DNA of 64,000 nucleotides from Ornithodoros turicata. Taxonomy: Eukaryota > Arthropoda > Arachnida > Ixodida > Argasidae. Made by a program: the position numbers and the translations under genes. Positions 54,901 to 64,000 of this stretch are shown here, piece after piece. The stretch spans positions 19,908,804-19,972,803 of the forward strand of contig NC_088204.1 of the NCBI RefSeq assembly GCF_037126465.1, written 5' to 3'. Each line of letters begins with the position of its first letter. The stretch's first letter is position 1. Under the pieces are notes generated by a model. That model worked only from the letters and a program-made list of their open reading frames with translations. It ran no database searches and was not told the origin of the DNA.

Positions 54901-57900
54901 TCTAGAAAAAGAATGAAGCCTAGGCACTTGACACACTCGTGATGCTGTTATTGTGACTTGTTGCAGACATTATATTTTGGCTTTATTCTGTTCATACTCT
55001 AAAAATTTCTTACGTGTACTGTGACAAAGAATTTTGTTGTGAAGTCAAGATATGGCACCCTACAATGGTGTTACAATCAACGATGCTGACATCCATTCAT
55101 GGAAGGACTTTTATCTGCCAGAGCTCAATTGTTTTCATTGTCAGTCATTGTGATGACTCTGACTTGACAGTTAACATTGTTTTGTTTGTGATGTAACTCA
55201 GCAACATACACTTCCAGCTTCTTATACAACTGCATGACATGATGCTATAATACGTAGCTTAAATACTAGCTTAAATAATAGAATGCGCAAAAAATAGTAC
55301 TGCACGAAAATTGTTACTTCTGCATCGCCTATGAACAGCCATGCTTTATGTAAGTTGTATAAGTTGTGGAAATATAAACACATTCCACGTTCCATGGAGA
55401 TTTTGGAACAATTTTGAGAGCTGAAAAGAAATTGGAATATAGGGTAGTGTTTTTCTGTTGTGTGCTGAAGTTTAGCTTAGTTTAGTCTGACAGTGTTTTG
55501 ATAAACTCTGTGATATTGCCATTGAAGCATTGGCTGTTTTAGCAGTCAACGTTTACCTTTTGTGCAGGCTCTTGCTTTGTGAATATGGCTGATGAGTTGA
55601 AGGAAGTTTATGGGCATTACTGCAGAAATCATGATGATGTCAGTGGGTTGTGGACAAAGGTAAGATACATGTAGACATGTCACACACTGTAAAAATATTA
55701 CCGTATTTTCCGGTGTATAACGCGCGCGTTATACAGTAAAAAAGTGCTCTGAAGAGATCCTGCGGATATCTAACGGTGCGCGTTATACACGGAAATGTTT
55801 TCCTGCAGAGTTCTTTCTCAGGTCGGTGACGTACAAATTCTAGCCTCTTCCAGGGTGTGCTGCGACTTTCTCCCAAATCTCTTAGGGCCAGTTGACAAAA
55901 CCAGCGAAAAGGCACTGGGCTTCATAAAAAGTTAATGATGCTGCTTAAGGTCAATAGTTCTGAATTCATTTTGGAAGGCTGGCGTGATTGAGAAGGGACG
56001 CGAAACTGAAAACGGAGAGGAGACTGAAGTATACTGTATGACACCGACTCTGTTGCATGGGGGGTTTAACGGCTTTGACTAAATGTGTTTCAAATAAAGC
56101 ATATGCATATATACACTGCCTTGGTTTATTGTTTATTGTGTGTTTACTGGTGGCAGTACAGAAGCTTGTAGCAACAATGCGGTGCGCGTTATACATGGAA
56201 TTTTTTTTCAAATTCGGCCCGTTTTTTGGGGTGCGCGTTATACACGAGTGCGCATTATACATGGAACTTTTTTCAAATTCAGCCCGTTTTTAGGGGTGCG
56301 CGTTATACACTGGAAAATACGGTACGTTTCACCAACTTTGAAATCCTTATATTTCCTCAAAACTAAGATCCCACTAAATATTCTAGCCATCCTAGCAAAT
56401 ATTCCGCAAAGGTATGGTAATAAGAACCTGAATGAAGTTGAAGTGATGCGCTGCATGCATTTTATTGCAGCCCTTATGCTATTTTAGTGCACTTTAGAAA
56501 AAATTTGAAATAGATTCGATGCTCATTACACACTCATTCTCAAATCTCAGCTGCTGTATACTATAACCTTGAACGTCAATGTCCAGATCACCAACGAAGT
56601 GTAGCGTAGTCAGCAGCCCCACCTCCAGTAGCATAGTCAGAACTATGTTTTGGAAGGGGCTTTAAGGGAACTTTACACTAGAGGAGGATTTTACCCCCAT
56701 TTTTCTCTCTCTCAAATGCATTACCAATGGTAGGAGTTGTAGGGGTTTGAAACCCCCTGGCTATACCACTCGTTGCCCGTCTGGGATGTCACGAATGCTC
56801 CAATAGTTAAACTTGAGACTAGGTACAACTGCACAGTACATGCACCACAACGTTAGCAGCAAAATATTGTCCGCGTGCGTCCAGCAAAATATTACATGAC
56901 AGCGTTTGTGCGTTGTGCAGCGTGCAGCTGTGTGCAGCGTTTGTGCAGCTTTGTGGATCACCGTGGGAATTTGCAAGTTATTAAGTTTACAGAATTTACC
57001 GCACACCGAATTTATACATAGATCCTAAATTTTTCAGGTTAAACACGGAGGGAAAATTTGTCACTACAAGTGGCCCAAAATACGATGGCCTACTCATGCA
57101 CTAACAATATTTCAAACAGATGTTATTCTCGCTTTTCTTCTAGTACATGGAAAACCCGCAGACAATGCAATTTCTCCAAGCTGGTGTAGAACAGATGCAA
57201 CGGGAAACAAACTGCTTTGACTTACCTTCAGTGTTGATAAAGCCAGTACAGAGAATTCTCAAGTACCCCTTGCTGATCAACGAACTGGAGAAGGTACTGA
57301 TACCCTTCTGCTACTTCATGCAACAGTATGTTGACCATATTGTGTTCTTGCTCAGTCAACAGAAGAAGGTCACCCAGACAAAAAGGTTCTACTAGACGCA
57401 ACAGCGAGGATGTCTGACGTTGCAACGTCCATCAATGAGTTCAAGCGTCGGAAAGATCTTGGTAAGCAATCTAATGATTTTGGAGTACATCCTGCTGTCT
57501 AATGCTTCCTGTTCTGTCCTCATAACTAAATCTTTGAATCCAGTTTTCAAGTACAGAAAGAATGCTGATGTCAGCCTGTCAAGGAGATTGGCAAAGTTAA
57601 ACTTGCACTCTGTTTTGAAAAAGTCATCGCGTCTTGGCATGAGGCTATCCTCAACATTTGGGTTCGGACCACTTGTATGTTTCTTTCGTTACTTGGTTTT
57701 GAATGATACACATCTGGCTATGATGTTTAAGGACTTTATGTCGTAATAGGTGAAGGACGAGGAATTCGAAAGGGAGGAACGAGACTTTCGAGTGCTTGAA
57801 AAGGCAATAAAGATGTTCCTGAAAGATCTTGGCATGTTTTGTGACCAACTCAAGGTACGTAGTAGTATTTCCCTTGAATGCTCTTGATCCCTTATATTTA

Positions 57901-60900
57901 GGGCCTGACTTTTTAGGGTTAAACCCGTATCCGCCCGATATTTACCCCCCGAACGAAATCTGTAAAATTCGGGTTTAACCCGAATCTACCCAAAAACATC
58001 CGGGTCGCTTGGCACACTCATAAGCGTGCATTAAAATAAAGTTTGATAATGTCGCTAAACGTTAGTTCCATGTTAAGACAAATTTTTATTAAACAAAAAA
58101 AAATCGCCCGAATACACCCGAATTCCTGACGACAGAATATGCCGTAACGGGATTTAACCCGAATACACCCGAATTCTCGAATGAAAAATATCACCCGATA
58201 TTTACCCCCCGAATTTGGCCAAAAATAAAACCCGAAAAAGTCAGGCCCTAGTTATTCATTACATTCATGGGTCTGGAGGGACGGGAGCAGCGGTTGTTTG
58301 GCACTTTTTATTTCCCTCACCTTTCGTCCTTTCCCTTTCCTCTCACCCCCTCTCACTTGGCCATTATTTTTCACAACGAAAGGCAGCAACCCTATTTTAC
58401 AAGCTCTTTATCCTTGGGCTTCCAAGGACAAAATGACCCGTGAGGAACGAAATTCAGGTCTCGTCAGCATAATGTCTTACACAGTATGAAGAATTTTTAG
58501 GAATGCTGCTCGCTCTTTCATATTTCAGGAGATTATCCATGTGTCATTGCAACTGGCAGAAAGTATAGCGGACTTCTATCAAGAAATGAAATCCATGACT
58601 GAAGTGGAGCAGTATCGAACTGTGCAGCGGACTATCTGTACGGAATACTGGCAGCAATTTGTATGTAGGAGCTTTTGTGCGGAGTGTCTTTGTCGGGAGT
58701 AGTGCTCCAGCTGGGGTAGTGTCAGTGACATGTTATCCAACTTTTGCAGTCTATGGCTGTGGATAGAGATGTTGTAGCAGTGCTGAAGCAGGTGCTGCAG
58801 ATGTTTGCTGGCCCAAACAAGCTTATCACCAAGCGTGAACACAAGCTCCTCGATTACGCTGCTTGCCGAAGTAGGGTAGAGAAGAACAAGGACATTTCAA
58901 AGCAAAAGACGGTAAGAAGCAAAGCGTAGTAGCACCAGAGCCGTAGCGAGGCGAGTTTGCGCCCAGGGCAGGGTAAATCTGAAGTCCCCCTCCGCTCTCC
59001 CACTGCCGTCAGAAGCCCTGTAATCAAAGAAAAGGAAAACGCTATTTGTACAGCCGAGATCGTAAATTCAAATTCTCTTCATTCCCGCTTTATACTGTCC
59101 AACCAACCTGTGAGGGCCCCCGTTTGGCTGCCCCCCCCCCCCCCCCTCACTCCCACGTCGCTACGGCTCGGAGTAACATTGGGACTTGAATGTAAAAGTA
59201 ATCAAATGTATTTTTTGTAGCTTTCGGATGAGGAGCAGATGGCGAAAAACACGTATGAGGCTTTGAACTCTCAACTTCTTGATGACTTGCCAAAGTTGTG
59301 CTCCATATCAGCAGACATCCTACATACGTGTGTTCAGGATTTCCTTCGTGCACGAAAGATGCTGATTGGCCGTACCACTAGAGAGCTTATGACTCTAATG
59401 GAGGTCAGTTTTTTTATCTTAACGCTGAATTGTGGAAACACATTGAAACCTATTGCTTAATTCTATCCTTGTTCTGTTTACTAAGCTTCCACTGATGCTG
59501 AGTGCAAAAAGCAGTGGGGATGTCCTGGAAAACTTCAGGATCAAGCATGTCCTTGTGTTGAAGACGCTTGCGCAAGAACCCCTCATGAGTGACCACAACT
59601 TCTTTGCGAGTCTCCTTTCAAAAGCAGACGCAGCTACACTTCCAAAGAGTGCACGCTCAAAGGCCAATTCGAACAAGAGGTCTAGTCTTGGGGCCTTGCC
59701 TGCGACACCAGGAATTCAAGTGAGTTGGCAGTACCATGCCACACCACCTAGATAAAGAAAGCCCGCTTAATGCTGGCCCTTTCTTTTCTGTGACGTGGAC
59801 ATATGTCGTCTGCTTCAGCCAATCGAGGCAGACGATTTGAAACACTGGCCCTCTGTGGCTACCAGGGGTTGCCCATGTGGCTGACGGTTGCTCGTCTCCA
59901 TAGCTACGACTGCCAAATGCACAGCCCTGATTGGCGGACTCTAAAGGAGCACTAAAGTATAAAATTTTCTCCCCACAGAATGAAAGGTGCAGTAAGGACG
60001 GTTCATCGGTTGTGTGCTGTCCATGATTTACGAGCGCGAGAAACCACAATTATGCTTTCCCTCTTCCTCTACATCTCAAGAAGGCTGACAATATGGAGTG
60101 GGTTCTCATTGGTTCCCTCAAACGATTTGTCCAATCATCACAGAGGATCCTTTGAGGAAACAAATAGAGGATATGCAAAATTGCTAGACATCTGGCAACA
60201 ATAGACTTTGTCGGCCATGTTGGTTATGTCAAGTGGGCGATGCAACACACATGTGAAATCGGAGCCGCATTTCCCGCGTGAGCTACTTGATTTTGAGCAT
60301 GTTACCACTGCTGTCGGATAACACGTTTGGAACCTATGTGAGTCGACGGCGCCCACCTCTCGAGGTGTACGTTACCCGTACACTCTGCCTTCATCAGTCT
60401 ACGACTTACCGGTGTCCCGGTGCCTCTAAAGTGTGTGAATCGTATTACAACTGAGAAGAAGAACAATGGCATGTTTACATCAGAAAAAAAAACTAGGCTC
60501 AGCATGCACGAGGGGTTGTGCTACAAATGAAGTTGGACGGGCATGGTGCACGTGCTTTGCGCGTGTGGTTGCAGACACGCGATGTTCGTTGCTAGTTGTT
60601 GCTTGATGCTTGAACGTCACGTTGTTTGGTGAGCAACCGTATGATTATTATGCTGCATTAACCATGCGTTCTGGGTAGGGTTCGGAGCCTGGGATCCCGA
60701 AATCCCAGGATTTTGGCATAATTTCGTGTCCGGAAATCCCAGCATTGCAGGATAGTGAATTCTGGCTTTTCTGGACAATGAATATGTGGTTGTACAAGTG
60801 AAAAGGAAAGAGCGATGCTTTACCGATTTTTGGTTATAAGCGGCCCTGCCTTAAAAATATTGTTTGCAATCCGAAACCAAACCAACCTCATCATCCACGA

Positions 60901-62322
60901 CCCATGGCAAAGACATTACCTGCTGACTTATGTGAACCATGCAAGCTATAGCGAAGCCCTCAATATAACAGCACTGTACTTGCATTAAGACTCCAACAAA
61001 ATTGTTAGTCTTCCGATCCATAAGGCCATCAATCTCAATAACAGAATTCCTCTTTTTTGTTGTTTTCATCTTCATGAATACATATGGACACAATTATTGT
61101 GGATGAGTAAAAGGGGAGAAGAGCAGAACACACCAATTCTCAGAATGCTCCAGCGGAAGACGCGAAAAACGTCATTGCTTTTAGCAGCCGCTTTAGTGTA
61201 AGTGCCAAACGTATGTCTTCTCGTGCACCGCTAAACGTGGGAAATATGCTACAGCGCAGCCACAAGATATTCCGTAGCGGATGAGAAGAAACGCATTCCA
61301 GTGCAAAGTCGATAATGCGGCAAGGTGCGAAAGCTCAATATATATACGCGGCAAAACTTTTGCCCGGTGGGCAGTATTTTTTTTCTTGTTCTTTTGTGCG
61401 CGTATGTTTTCTTCCACTAGAATATTCCGTGGGGATGACAAGAAGTGTGCACTGTATCGCAATTTGTGATAGTATGATGTGGACCTGCAGGTGGATACAT
61501 TACTATAGGATTTCTGGGATAGCTGCAAAAAAATCCCGATCCCATCCCGGGATCACAGGATTCGCATTTAGATATCCCAGAATCCCGGGATTGTAAAAAC
61601 AGCCCGGGATTGTGAGCCCTAGTCCTGGGTAAAAATTTCTTTTGTACCGCAGTGTACGTTTTGTATGCTTCACACCTTCAGCCTCCTTCACGGTTCTAGA
61701 CATAACCAAGATGGCTGGCATAGTCTCTGGCGCGTATGGGTCTACAGGAAATGGTGCCTCACAGTTTGCATATCCCATATTGGAGGCCTCTCTACTCTTC
61801 CTGAGAAGGAGAAGAAAAGCTTAAATTGCGGCTTCTGTCACTCAAAATTCACGAACGATGCAACGAATTGATCTCGTTCTTTCTATGTTGATGTCAAGGT
61901 AACGGCATCTTTCATTGCGCCAGGAGAAATTTTTGCACTTCAGTGACTACATCACATTGGTTTTAAGCAATCAGGTTTTGTTTACTATAGGTGGGGGTGT
62001 CCATTCAGGATGTATCAGGAGCTGTTACAATCTGCTACAGGGCAGTACAAGAATCCATGTCTCAGACATTGACCATTATACTCCTGTAATGATTCTGTAT
62101 TTTGGGGATTTAACTGTATTGCTTCTTTGAAGGGCCCACAAACAGAAGCCCAAAAGGTGTACATCAAGTCAACCTACAGCCCTGACTCTCTATATGTTGC
62201 CTTGGAAGACTACATGGCTGTGGATGTGCTGGACATGAGCCTGAAAAAGGGGGACATCATTGGTGTTGTCAAGCGACAAGACCCTATGGGCAGCTCCCTC
62301 CGCTGGTTCGTCGACAATGGCA
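48839..62322 (+). CDS. DNMBP: Dynamin-binding protein (Tuba) homologue, incomplete at the 3' end
   Basis: Eighteen exons from 48839 to 59719 join in phase with GT-AG borders into 1089 residues, followed by a tentative exon and one firm SH3 exon. Domains in order: SH3 at about 5-59, 69-125, 133-193, 257-312 and 338-393; proline-rich stretch 493-525; Dbl-homology RhoGEF domain about 583-775 with TERDY and LIKPVQRILKYPLLINELEK; BAR domain about 790-1040; C-terminal SH3 (LYVALEDYMAVDVL). In vertebrates DNMBP binds dynamin through its N-terminal SH3s, activates Cdc42 and binds actin regulators through its last SH3; the same role is inferred. The start is chosen because MEPGTIVRSLSDF matches the N-terminal pattern of the family. 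Vertebrate DNMBP has four N-terminal SH3s; here I count five. The last exon or exons are not visible. Confidence 0.88.
49011..49188 (+). CDS. DNMBP: DNMBP exon 2 (end of SH3-1, start of SH3-2)
   Basis: VVEAVDKHWTLGDLRGQRG then FPSSVV closes SH3-1; ELFVGVADFISD opens SH3-2. Acceptor TTACTGTAG, donor GTACAT, phase 1. Confidence 0.85.
49650..50457. mobile_element. hAT-like element in DNMBP intron 2
   Basis: Ends CAGAGGCGGAG and GCGCCTATG. Flanks CTGCTCAT (49642-49649) and CTGCTTAT (50458-50465) match at 7 of 8 bases. The interior is A/G-rich, then G/C-homopolymer-rich. A tRNA-like B-box stretch, GGTTCAACTCC on the minus strand near 50105, may be a SINE remnant. Confidence 0.7.
50472..50628. mobile_element. 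TTAA-flanked MITE
   Basis: Ends AGGGGCACTAAAG and CTTAGCACCCCT with TTAA on both sides; subterminal AAATTTCTC/GAGAAATTT pairing. A diverged relative lies at 59941-61945. Confidence 0.78.
50724..50979 (+). CDS. DNMBP: DNMBP exon 3 (rest of SH3-2, most of SH3-3)
   Basis: DLIVGLSPVDDNWWEGRC and GIFPMSHV complete SH3-2. DDELSLVQGEMVHITKI and DHDWYW belong to SH3-3, whose ALYDY region is replaced by a divergent stretch. Donor GTACGT, phase 2. Confidence 0.9.
51062..51973 (+). CDS. DNMBP: DNMBP exon 4 (end of SH3-3, SH3-4, SH3-5)
   Basis: 304 codons. GECKGQEGRFPRRFV closes SH3-3. AKYPFSAQYPNELSF to VGLFPTDFV is SH3-4. ALFDFTGDVAGDLPL to VGICPTNFV is SH3-5. The remainder is Ser/Thr-rich and probably disordered. 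Acceptor CCTTTCTGCAG; donor GTTACT, phase 2. Confidence 0.92.
52029..52060 (+). CDS. DNMBP: DNMBP exon 5 (microexon)
   Basis: 32 bases encoding EVASFHEPKT; phases 2 and 1 match its neighbours, donor GTACGT. Confidence 0.7.
52325..52447 (+). CDS. DNMBP: DNMBP exon 6 (proline-rich linker)
   Basis: QKKGPVPTRPPPPIPRS and SRAAPPVPYQ, a typical SH3-ligand-like linker; acceptor AAAAACAG, donor GTATGA, phase 1. Confidence 0.8.
52545..52683 (+). CDS. DNMBP: DNMBP exon 7 (linker before DH)
   Basis: Linker ending in a charged RERAEERK helix; acceptor TTCATTATAG, donor GTAAGA, phase 2. Confidence 0.82.
52769..52889 (+). CDS. DNMBP: DNMBP exon 8 (start of DH domain)
   Basis: RQCVITELLQTERDYIKDLQ is conserved region 1 of Dbl-homology domains. 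Donor GTATAA, phase 0. Confidence 0.9.
52932..53010. mobile_element. hAT MITE terminal fragment in DNMBP intron 8
   Basis: CAGTGGCGTCACTAGGG terminus as at 11718-11997; the opposite end was not located. Confidence 0.55.
53405..54607 (-). mobile_element. mariner transposon with a broken transposase, in DNMBP intron 8
   Basis: Terminal repeats CGAGGGTGGTTCCATAAGTT and its partner, which ends CCACCCTCG, with TA on both sides. The minus strand carries a mariner-type transposase in several frames: an N-terminal HTH part from about 54430, a second HTH with RRLKVKEFSERLGPSKTTV, IVTGDET (first Asp), LLQDNAPVQ (second Asp) and HPPYSPDLAPSDYFLF (third Asp), ending VKGDYVEK. A stop after LGR, frameshifts near 53950-53800 and a missing stretch after GDET show it is dead. 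Antisense to the host gene. Confidence 0.93.
54713..54833 (+). CDS. DNMBP: DNMBP exon 9 (DH domain)
   Basis: LEIDMATLFGNLDEVIAVAN, DH helix 2; acceptor after a T tract, donor GTAAGG, phase 1. Confidence 0.92.
55568..55659 (+). CDS. DNMBP: DNMBP exon 10 (DH domain)
   Basis: SCFVNMADELKEVYGHYCRN; acceptor TTTTGTGCAG, donor GTAAGA, phase 0. Confidence 0.9.
55701..56322. mobile_element. TA-flanked element with GCGCGTTATACAC subrepeats, DNMBP intron 10
   Basis: Ends CCGTATTTTCCGGTGTATAA and the inverse TTATACACTGGAAAATACGG, TA on both sides. GCGCGTTATACA or close variants recur about six times near both ends. No transposase. Confidence 0.82.
56625..56775. mobile_element. Short MITE-like element
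   Basis: CAGTAGCATAGTCAG and CTGGCTATACCACTCG pair as imperfect inverted ends of a hAT-like form. Confidence 0.5.
57144..57293 (+). CDS. DNMBP: DNMBP exon 11 (DH domain core)
   Basis: Carries LIKPVQRILKYPLLINELEK, the most conserved DH helix. Acceptor TTTCTTCTAG, donor GTACTG, phase 0. Confidence 0.94.
57356..57461 (+). CDS. DNMBP: DNMBP exon 12 (end of DH)
   Basis: STEEGHPDKKVLLDATARM then VATSINEFKRRKDL. The TTGCTCAG acceptor keeps the frame; the CAACAG site six bases later would break it. Donor GTAAGC, phase 1. Confidence 0.9.
57544..57674 (+). CDS. DNMBP: DNMBP exon 13 (DH-BAR linker)
   Basis: FKYRKNADVSLSRRLAKLNL and HSVLKKSSRLG, a basic linker leading to the BAR domain; donor GTATGT, phase 0. 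Confidence 0.88.
57750..57854 (+). CDS. DNMBP: DNMBP exon 14 (BAR domain)
   Basis: KDEEFEREERDFRVLEKAIK and FLKDLGMFCDQLK, an amphipathic BAR helix; acceptor GTAATAG, donor GTACGT. Confidence 0.9.
57899..58250. mobile_element. hAT-like MITE in DNMBP intron 14
   Basis: Ends TAGGGCCTGACTTTTT and its inverse AAAAAGTCAGGCCCTA, with internal CCCGAATACACCCGAATT repeats. No exact 8-base duplication. Confidence 0.75.
58251..58385 (+). mobile_element. LINE 3' UTR fragment
   Basis: ATTACATTCATGGGTCTGGA and a pyrimidine-rich tail match the inverse of 9830-9960 in LINE B2. Confidence 0.65.
58529..58660 (+). CDS. DNMBP: DNMBP exon 15 (BAR domain)
   Basis: EIIHVSLQLAESIADFYQEM to TEYWQQF; acceptor CATATTTCAG, donor GTATGT, phase 0. 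Confidence 0.92.
58750..58911 (+). CDS. DNMBP: DNMBP exon 16 (BAR domain)
   Basis: VVAVLKQVLQMFAGPNKLI and KREHKLLDYAACRSRVEK, a hallmark KR-x-HKLLDY segment of this BAR family. Donor GTAAGA. Confidence 0.94.
58936..59171. mobile_element. hAT-like MITE in DNMBP intron 16
   Basis: Ends CAGAGCCGTAGCGA and TCGCTACGGCTCGG; flanks AGTAGCAC and AGTAACAT are an imperfect 8-base duplication. Confidence 0.7.
59221..59403 (+). CDS. DNMBP: DNMBP exon 17 (BAR domain)
   Basis: NTYEALNSQLLDDLPKLC to RARKMLIGRTTRELM; acceptor TTTTTTGTAG, donor GTCAGT. Confidence 0.93.
59486..59719 (+). CDS. DNMBP: DNMBP exon 18 (linker after BAR)
   Basis: LENFRIKHVLVLKTLAQEPL then a Ser/Lys-rich stretch ending PATPGIQ; acceptor GTTTACTAAG, donor GTGAGT, phase 0. 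Confidence 0.85.
59941..61945. mobile_element. Diverged MITE relative, interrupted by a hAT element
   Basis: AAAGGAGCACTAAAG and ATTTTCTCC at the left, and GGAGAAATTTTTGCACTTCA at the right, resemble the two ends of 50472-50628. The interval holds the 946-bp hAT at 60676-61621. Confidence 0.5.
60676..61621. mobile_element. hAT-like element nested in DNMBP intron 18
   Basis: Ends TAGGGTTCGGAGCC and GTGAGCCCTA. Flanks GTTCTGGG and GTCCTGGG match at 7 of 8. Subterminal CCCGGGAT/ATCCCAGG motifs recur. No transposase recognised. Confidence 0.75.
61991..62044 (+). CDS. DNMBP: DNMBP exon 19 (tentative, 18 codons)
   Basis: VGVSIQDVSGAVTICYRA is open in phase 0 between acceptor TTTACTATAG and a moderate donor GTACAA. 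It would keep the frame, but the splice sites are weak; exon 18 may instead join directly to exon 20, also in phase. Confidence 0.35.
62133..62322 (+). CDS. DNMBP: DNMBP exon 20 (C-terminal SH3, first part)
   Basis: DSLYVALEDYMAVDVLDMSL, KKGDIIGVVKRQDPMGS and WFVDNG match an SH3 up to the conserved Trp. Acceptor CTTCTTTGAAG is weak; donor GTAAGC, phase 1. The domain end must lie on a further exon that I cannot find in the window. Confidence 0.88.
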
Positions 62323-62361
62323 GTAAGCACAAAGCTCTGTACAGAGTACAGCATTTATGCA

Positions 62362-63305
62362 CTGTAGAACCCCTTTATAGTAAACTGCCCAGGACCGAGC
62401 CATAGATTTACATTATCAGGAGTTTTATTATGTCAGGAGCATCTTGCAAATCTTTTTAAATCCTCATAAAGGCTACAAAAGGCAGTGGGAATGAAGGAAA
62501 GGTTTATTGGGCTCAGACAAACTATAAAAGCGATAAAACCCCAGTGCAGGGGACACGGACAGACGAAACACAGACAAAGCACTGACTGTCAAACACCTTT
62601 AATGTCAGAGAATGGCACAGACAAAATCACTCACATAATACTACAAAAGCTTGTTATCGAAGTTCGCTTCGTAGCAGAACTACTGCAGTTTTGTTACAGT
62701 TGAAAGTTTCTTCTAGATCGTAACCAGATGAAACGAGGTGCAGCACTTCCTCGGTCCATTCTTCAACTGTCCCTTGTCGCCAGTCTTTCTGTGAAAAGCA
62801 ATGCTGTTCCTCGCTTTAAAACATTCAAACCATCCATTAGTTGTCTTGAACTCTTCGTCCCCAAGGATAAGAGCCAGTTCAAGTGCTTTTTCTCTCATAA
62901 CAGGCCCCATAGCTAGCAGATTGTCTGCGCGCACTTGCCGGAACCACTTGAGTAACGCTGTTTCGACAGTGTAGTTTTTAGATCCTCTCAGCTTTTTCTA
63001 TTTCCTGCTTTTGCCTTCCGCAATTGCGTCTTAAATTCTCTTTTTGTTCTTGACTAGAGCTGGCACTGTTGCCGAGAGAGTAGACTAGACTAGACTGACA
63101 CTGTTGAGACGCCGAACTCAACTGCAATTTGTTTTTGTGATCGTTTTGTTCCCGTATTCACCATTTTGAGCAAACTTGCTTTCTGCACGAGCGTTAAAGC
63201 AGTCCTCTTTCGATGAGGATCAGACTTGCAGTCAGGACTGGTGCTTGCGTTTACAATAACCCGGTTTTTACTAAAAGCGGAGTTACAATAACAGGGTTCT
63301 ACTGT
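62362..63305 (-). mobile_element. Tigger/pogo transposon remnant
   Basis: On the minus strand, KRTALTLVQKASLLKMVNTG then QKQIAVEFGVSTVSV is a CENP-B/psq-type N-terminal HTH. AMGPVMREKALELALILGDE and TNGWFECFKARNSIAFHRKT is the CENP-B-type second HTH. The DDE part is absent. GGGTTCTACTGTA at the right and CTGTAGAACCCC at the left are probable degenerate termini. Confidence 0.8.
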
Positions 63306-63413
63306 AGTCACGTTCAGTGTAAGAACATCATGTCGGGAGATGTAAAGGAACATTGAACACAGCCCCCGACCCATTCACTGGCCATTTGTGGCCCTCTACT
63401 GGGTATTATACAA

Positions 63414-63800
63414 TAGCCGACCGATTTTTCGGACTTCTGGGAATGACAGAATAAGTCCGATTTACGAGCAGTCCAAATTTCAGTCAATGGCAAAAATCCA
63501 CTTGCTTCACTGCACGGACAGTATGTTGTGGCGAATTTCTGCCACTGTTGCACACTCGCTGTACACATTCAGGAGCGTGTTGGCGGCTGCAAGGATCACC
63601 ACAGTTGACAGGTGGAGCATATCAACATCCTCATCACAGCCGTCATTGCTGCCGTTGTCGCCCAAGCCTTCTGCCCTTCTGAAGTTCAGCACATGCACAT
63701 GAGCACTGCCTTTGCGCACTTGTTCCGCATCAGCAGATCCCATGGTGAAGCAGTCTGAAATATCGGGCTCTGAAGCACACTATTCTGGAGTGCTTCATGC
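63414..63800 (-). mobile_element. Second Tigger-like fragment
   Basis: Begins CAATAGCCGACCGATTTTTC, a Tigger-type terminus. The frame 63743-63507 on the minus strand has an acidic patch (SNDGCDEDVDML) and a helical tail typical of the C-terminal end of such transposases. It may run past the window edge. Confidence 0.5.
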
Positions 63801-64000
63801 TTTAAGGGGTTGGTAGGTCCTAAAAACTAAACAAGCTTTGGGTGAAATACATAAGAAACATCGAGCTGCACTGAAAATACATTGATTCTATTGCACGTTT
63901 TATGAAGCCACTAGTTTTGTCAAAAAAAATTTAAAAGTCAGAAATATTGGTCGGTGACTATATTATGACTAAGGCCCTTCATTTTCCGCGATTCCATGAT

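Overview
The window is animal nuclear DNA: genes are split by GT-AG introns, there are no operons, and most of the sequence is transposon debris. The mix of tRNA-derived SINEs, I-like and CR1/L2-like LINEs, hAT, Tigger, mariner, TTAA-target and PIF-type elements, together with a clade-typical scaffold gene, suggests an arthropod and most likely a chelicerate such as a tick. That placement is inference; no species marker is visible.

Two protein-coding loci are well supported. The first is a tandem pair of C2H2 zinc-finger genes on the + strand. Copy 1 has coding exons 8931-9038, 14445-15095 and 18400-19287. Copy 2 has coding exons 28763-28870, 31199-31849 and 39676-40563. Each encodes 548 residues with 17 fingers, has identical exon lengths, phase-0 introns and an AATAAA after the stop. 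The duplicated unit runs from about 3660 to 19540 and from about 28525 to 40775. Introns, upstream region and 3' UTR are homologous but carry different transposon insertions, so each copy supplies the empty site for insertions in the other.

The second locus, 48839 to beyond 62322 on the + strand, is a dynamin-binding protein (DNMBP/Tuba) homologue. Eighteen exons join in consistent phase, and two more follow, one of them tentative. They encode five amino-terminal SH3 domains, a proline-rich segment, a Dbl-homology RhoGEF domain, a BAR domain and the start of a carboxy-terminal SH3. The last exon or exons lie beyond the recognisable sequence.

Layout: 1-3.4 kb, unassigned sequence and a LINE; 3.5-19.5 kb, zinc-finger copy 1 with hAT, LINE, solo-LTR and Tigger insertions; 19.5-28.5 kb, SINEs and MITEs; 28.5-40.8 kb, copy 2, whose second intron carries a 3.25-kb giant inverted-repeat element; 40.8-47.5 kb, a three-level transposon nest including a CCTCA/TGAGG-rich element; 48.8-62.3 kb, DNMBP with mariner, hAT and other MITE insertions; 62.4-64 kb, Tigger remnants. 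The zinc-finger proteins are presumably nuclear DNA binders. The DNMBP homologue is presumably a cytoplasmic link between dynamin, actin regulators and Cdc42-type GTPases. Nothing in the sequence connects the two loci functionally.
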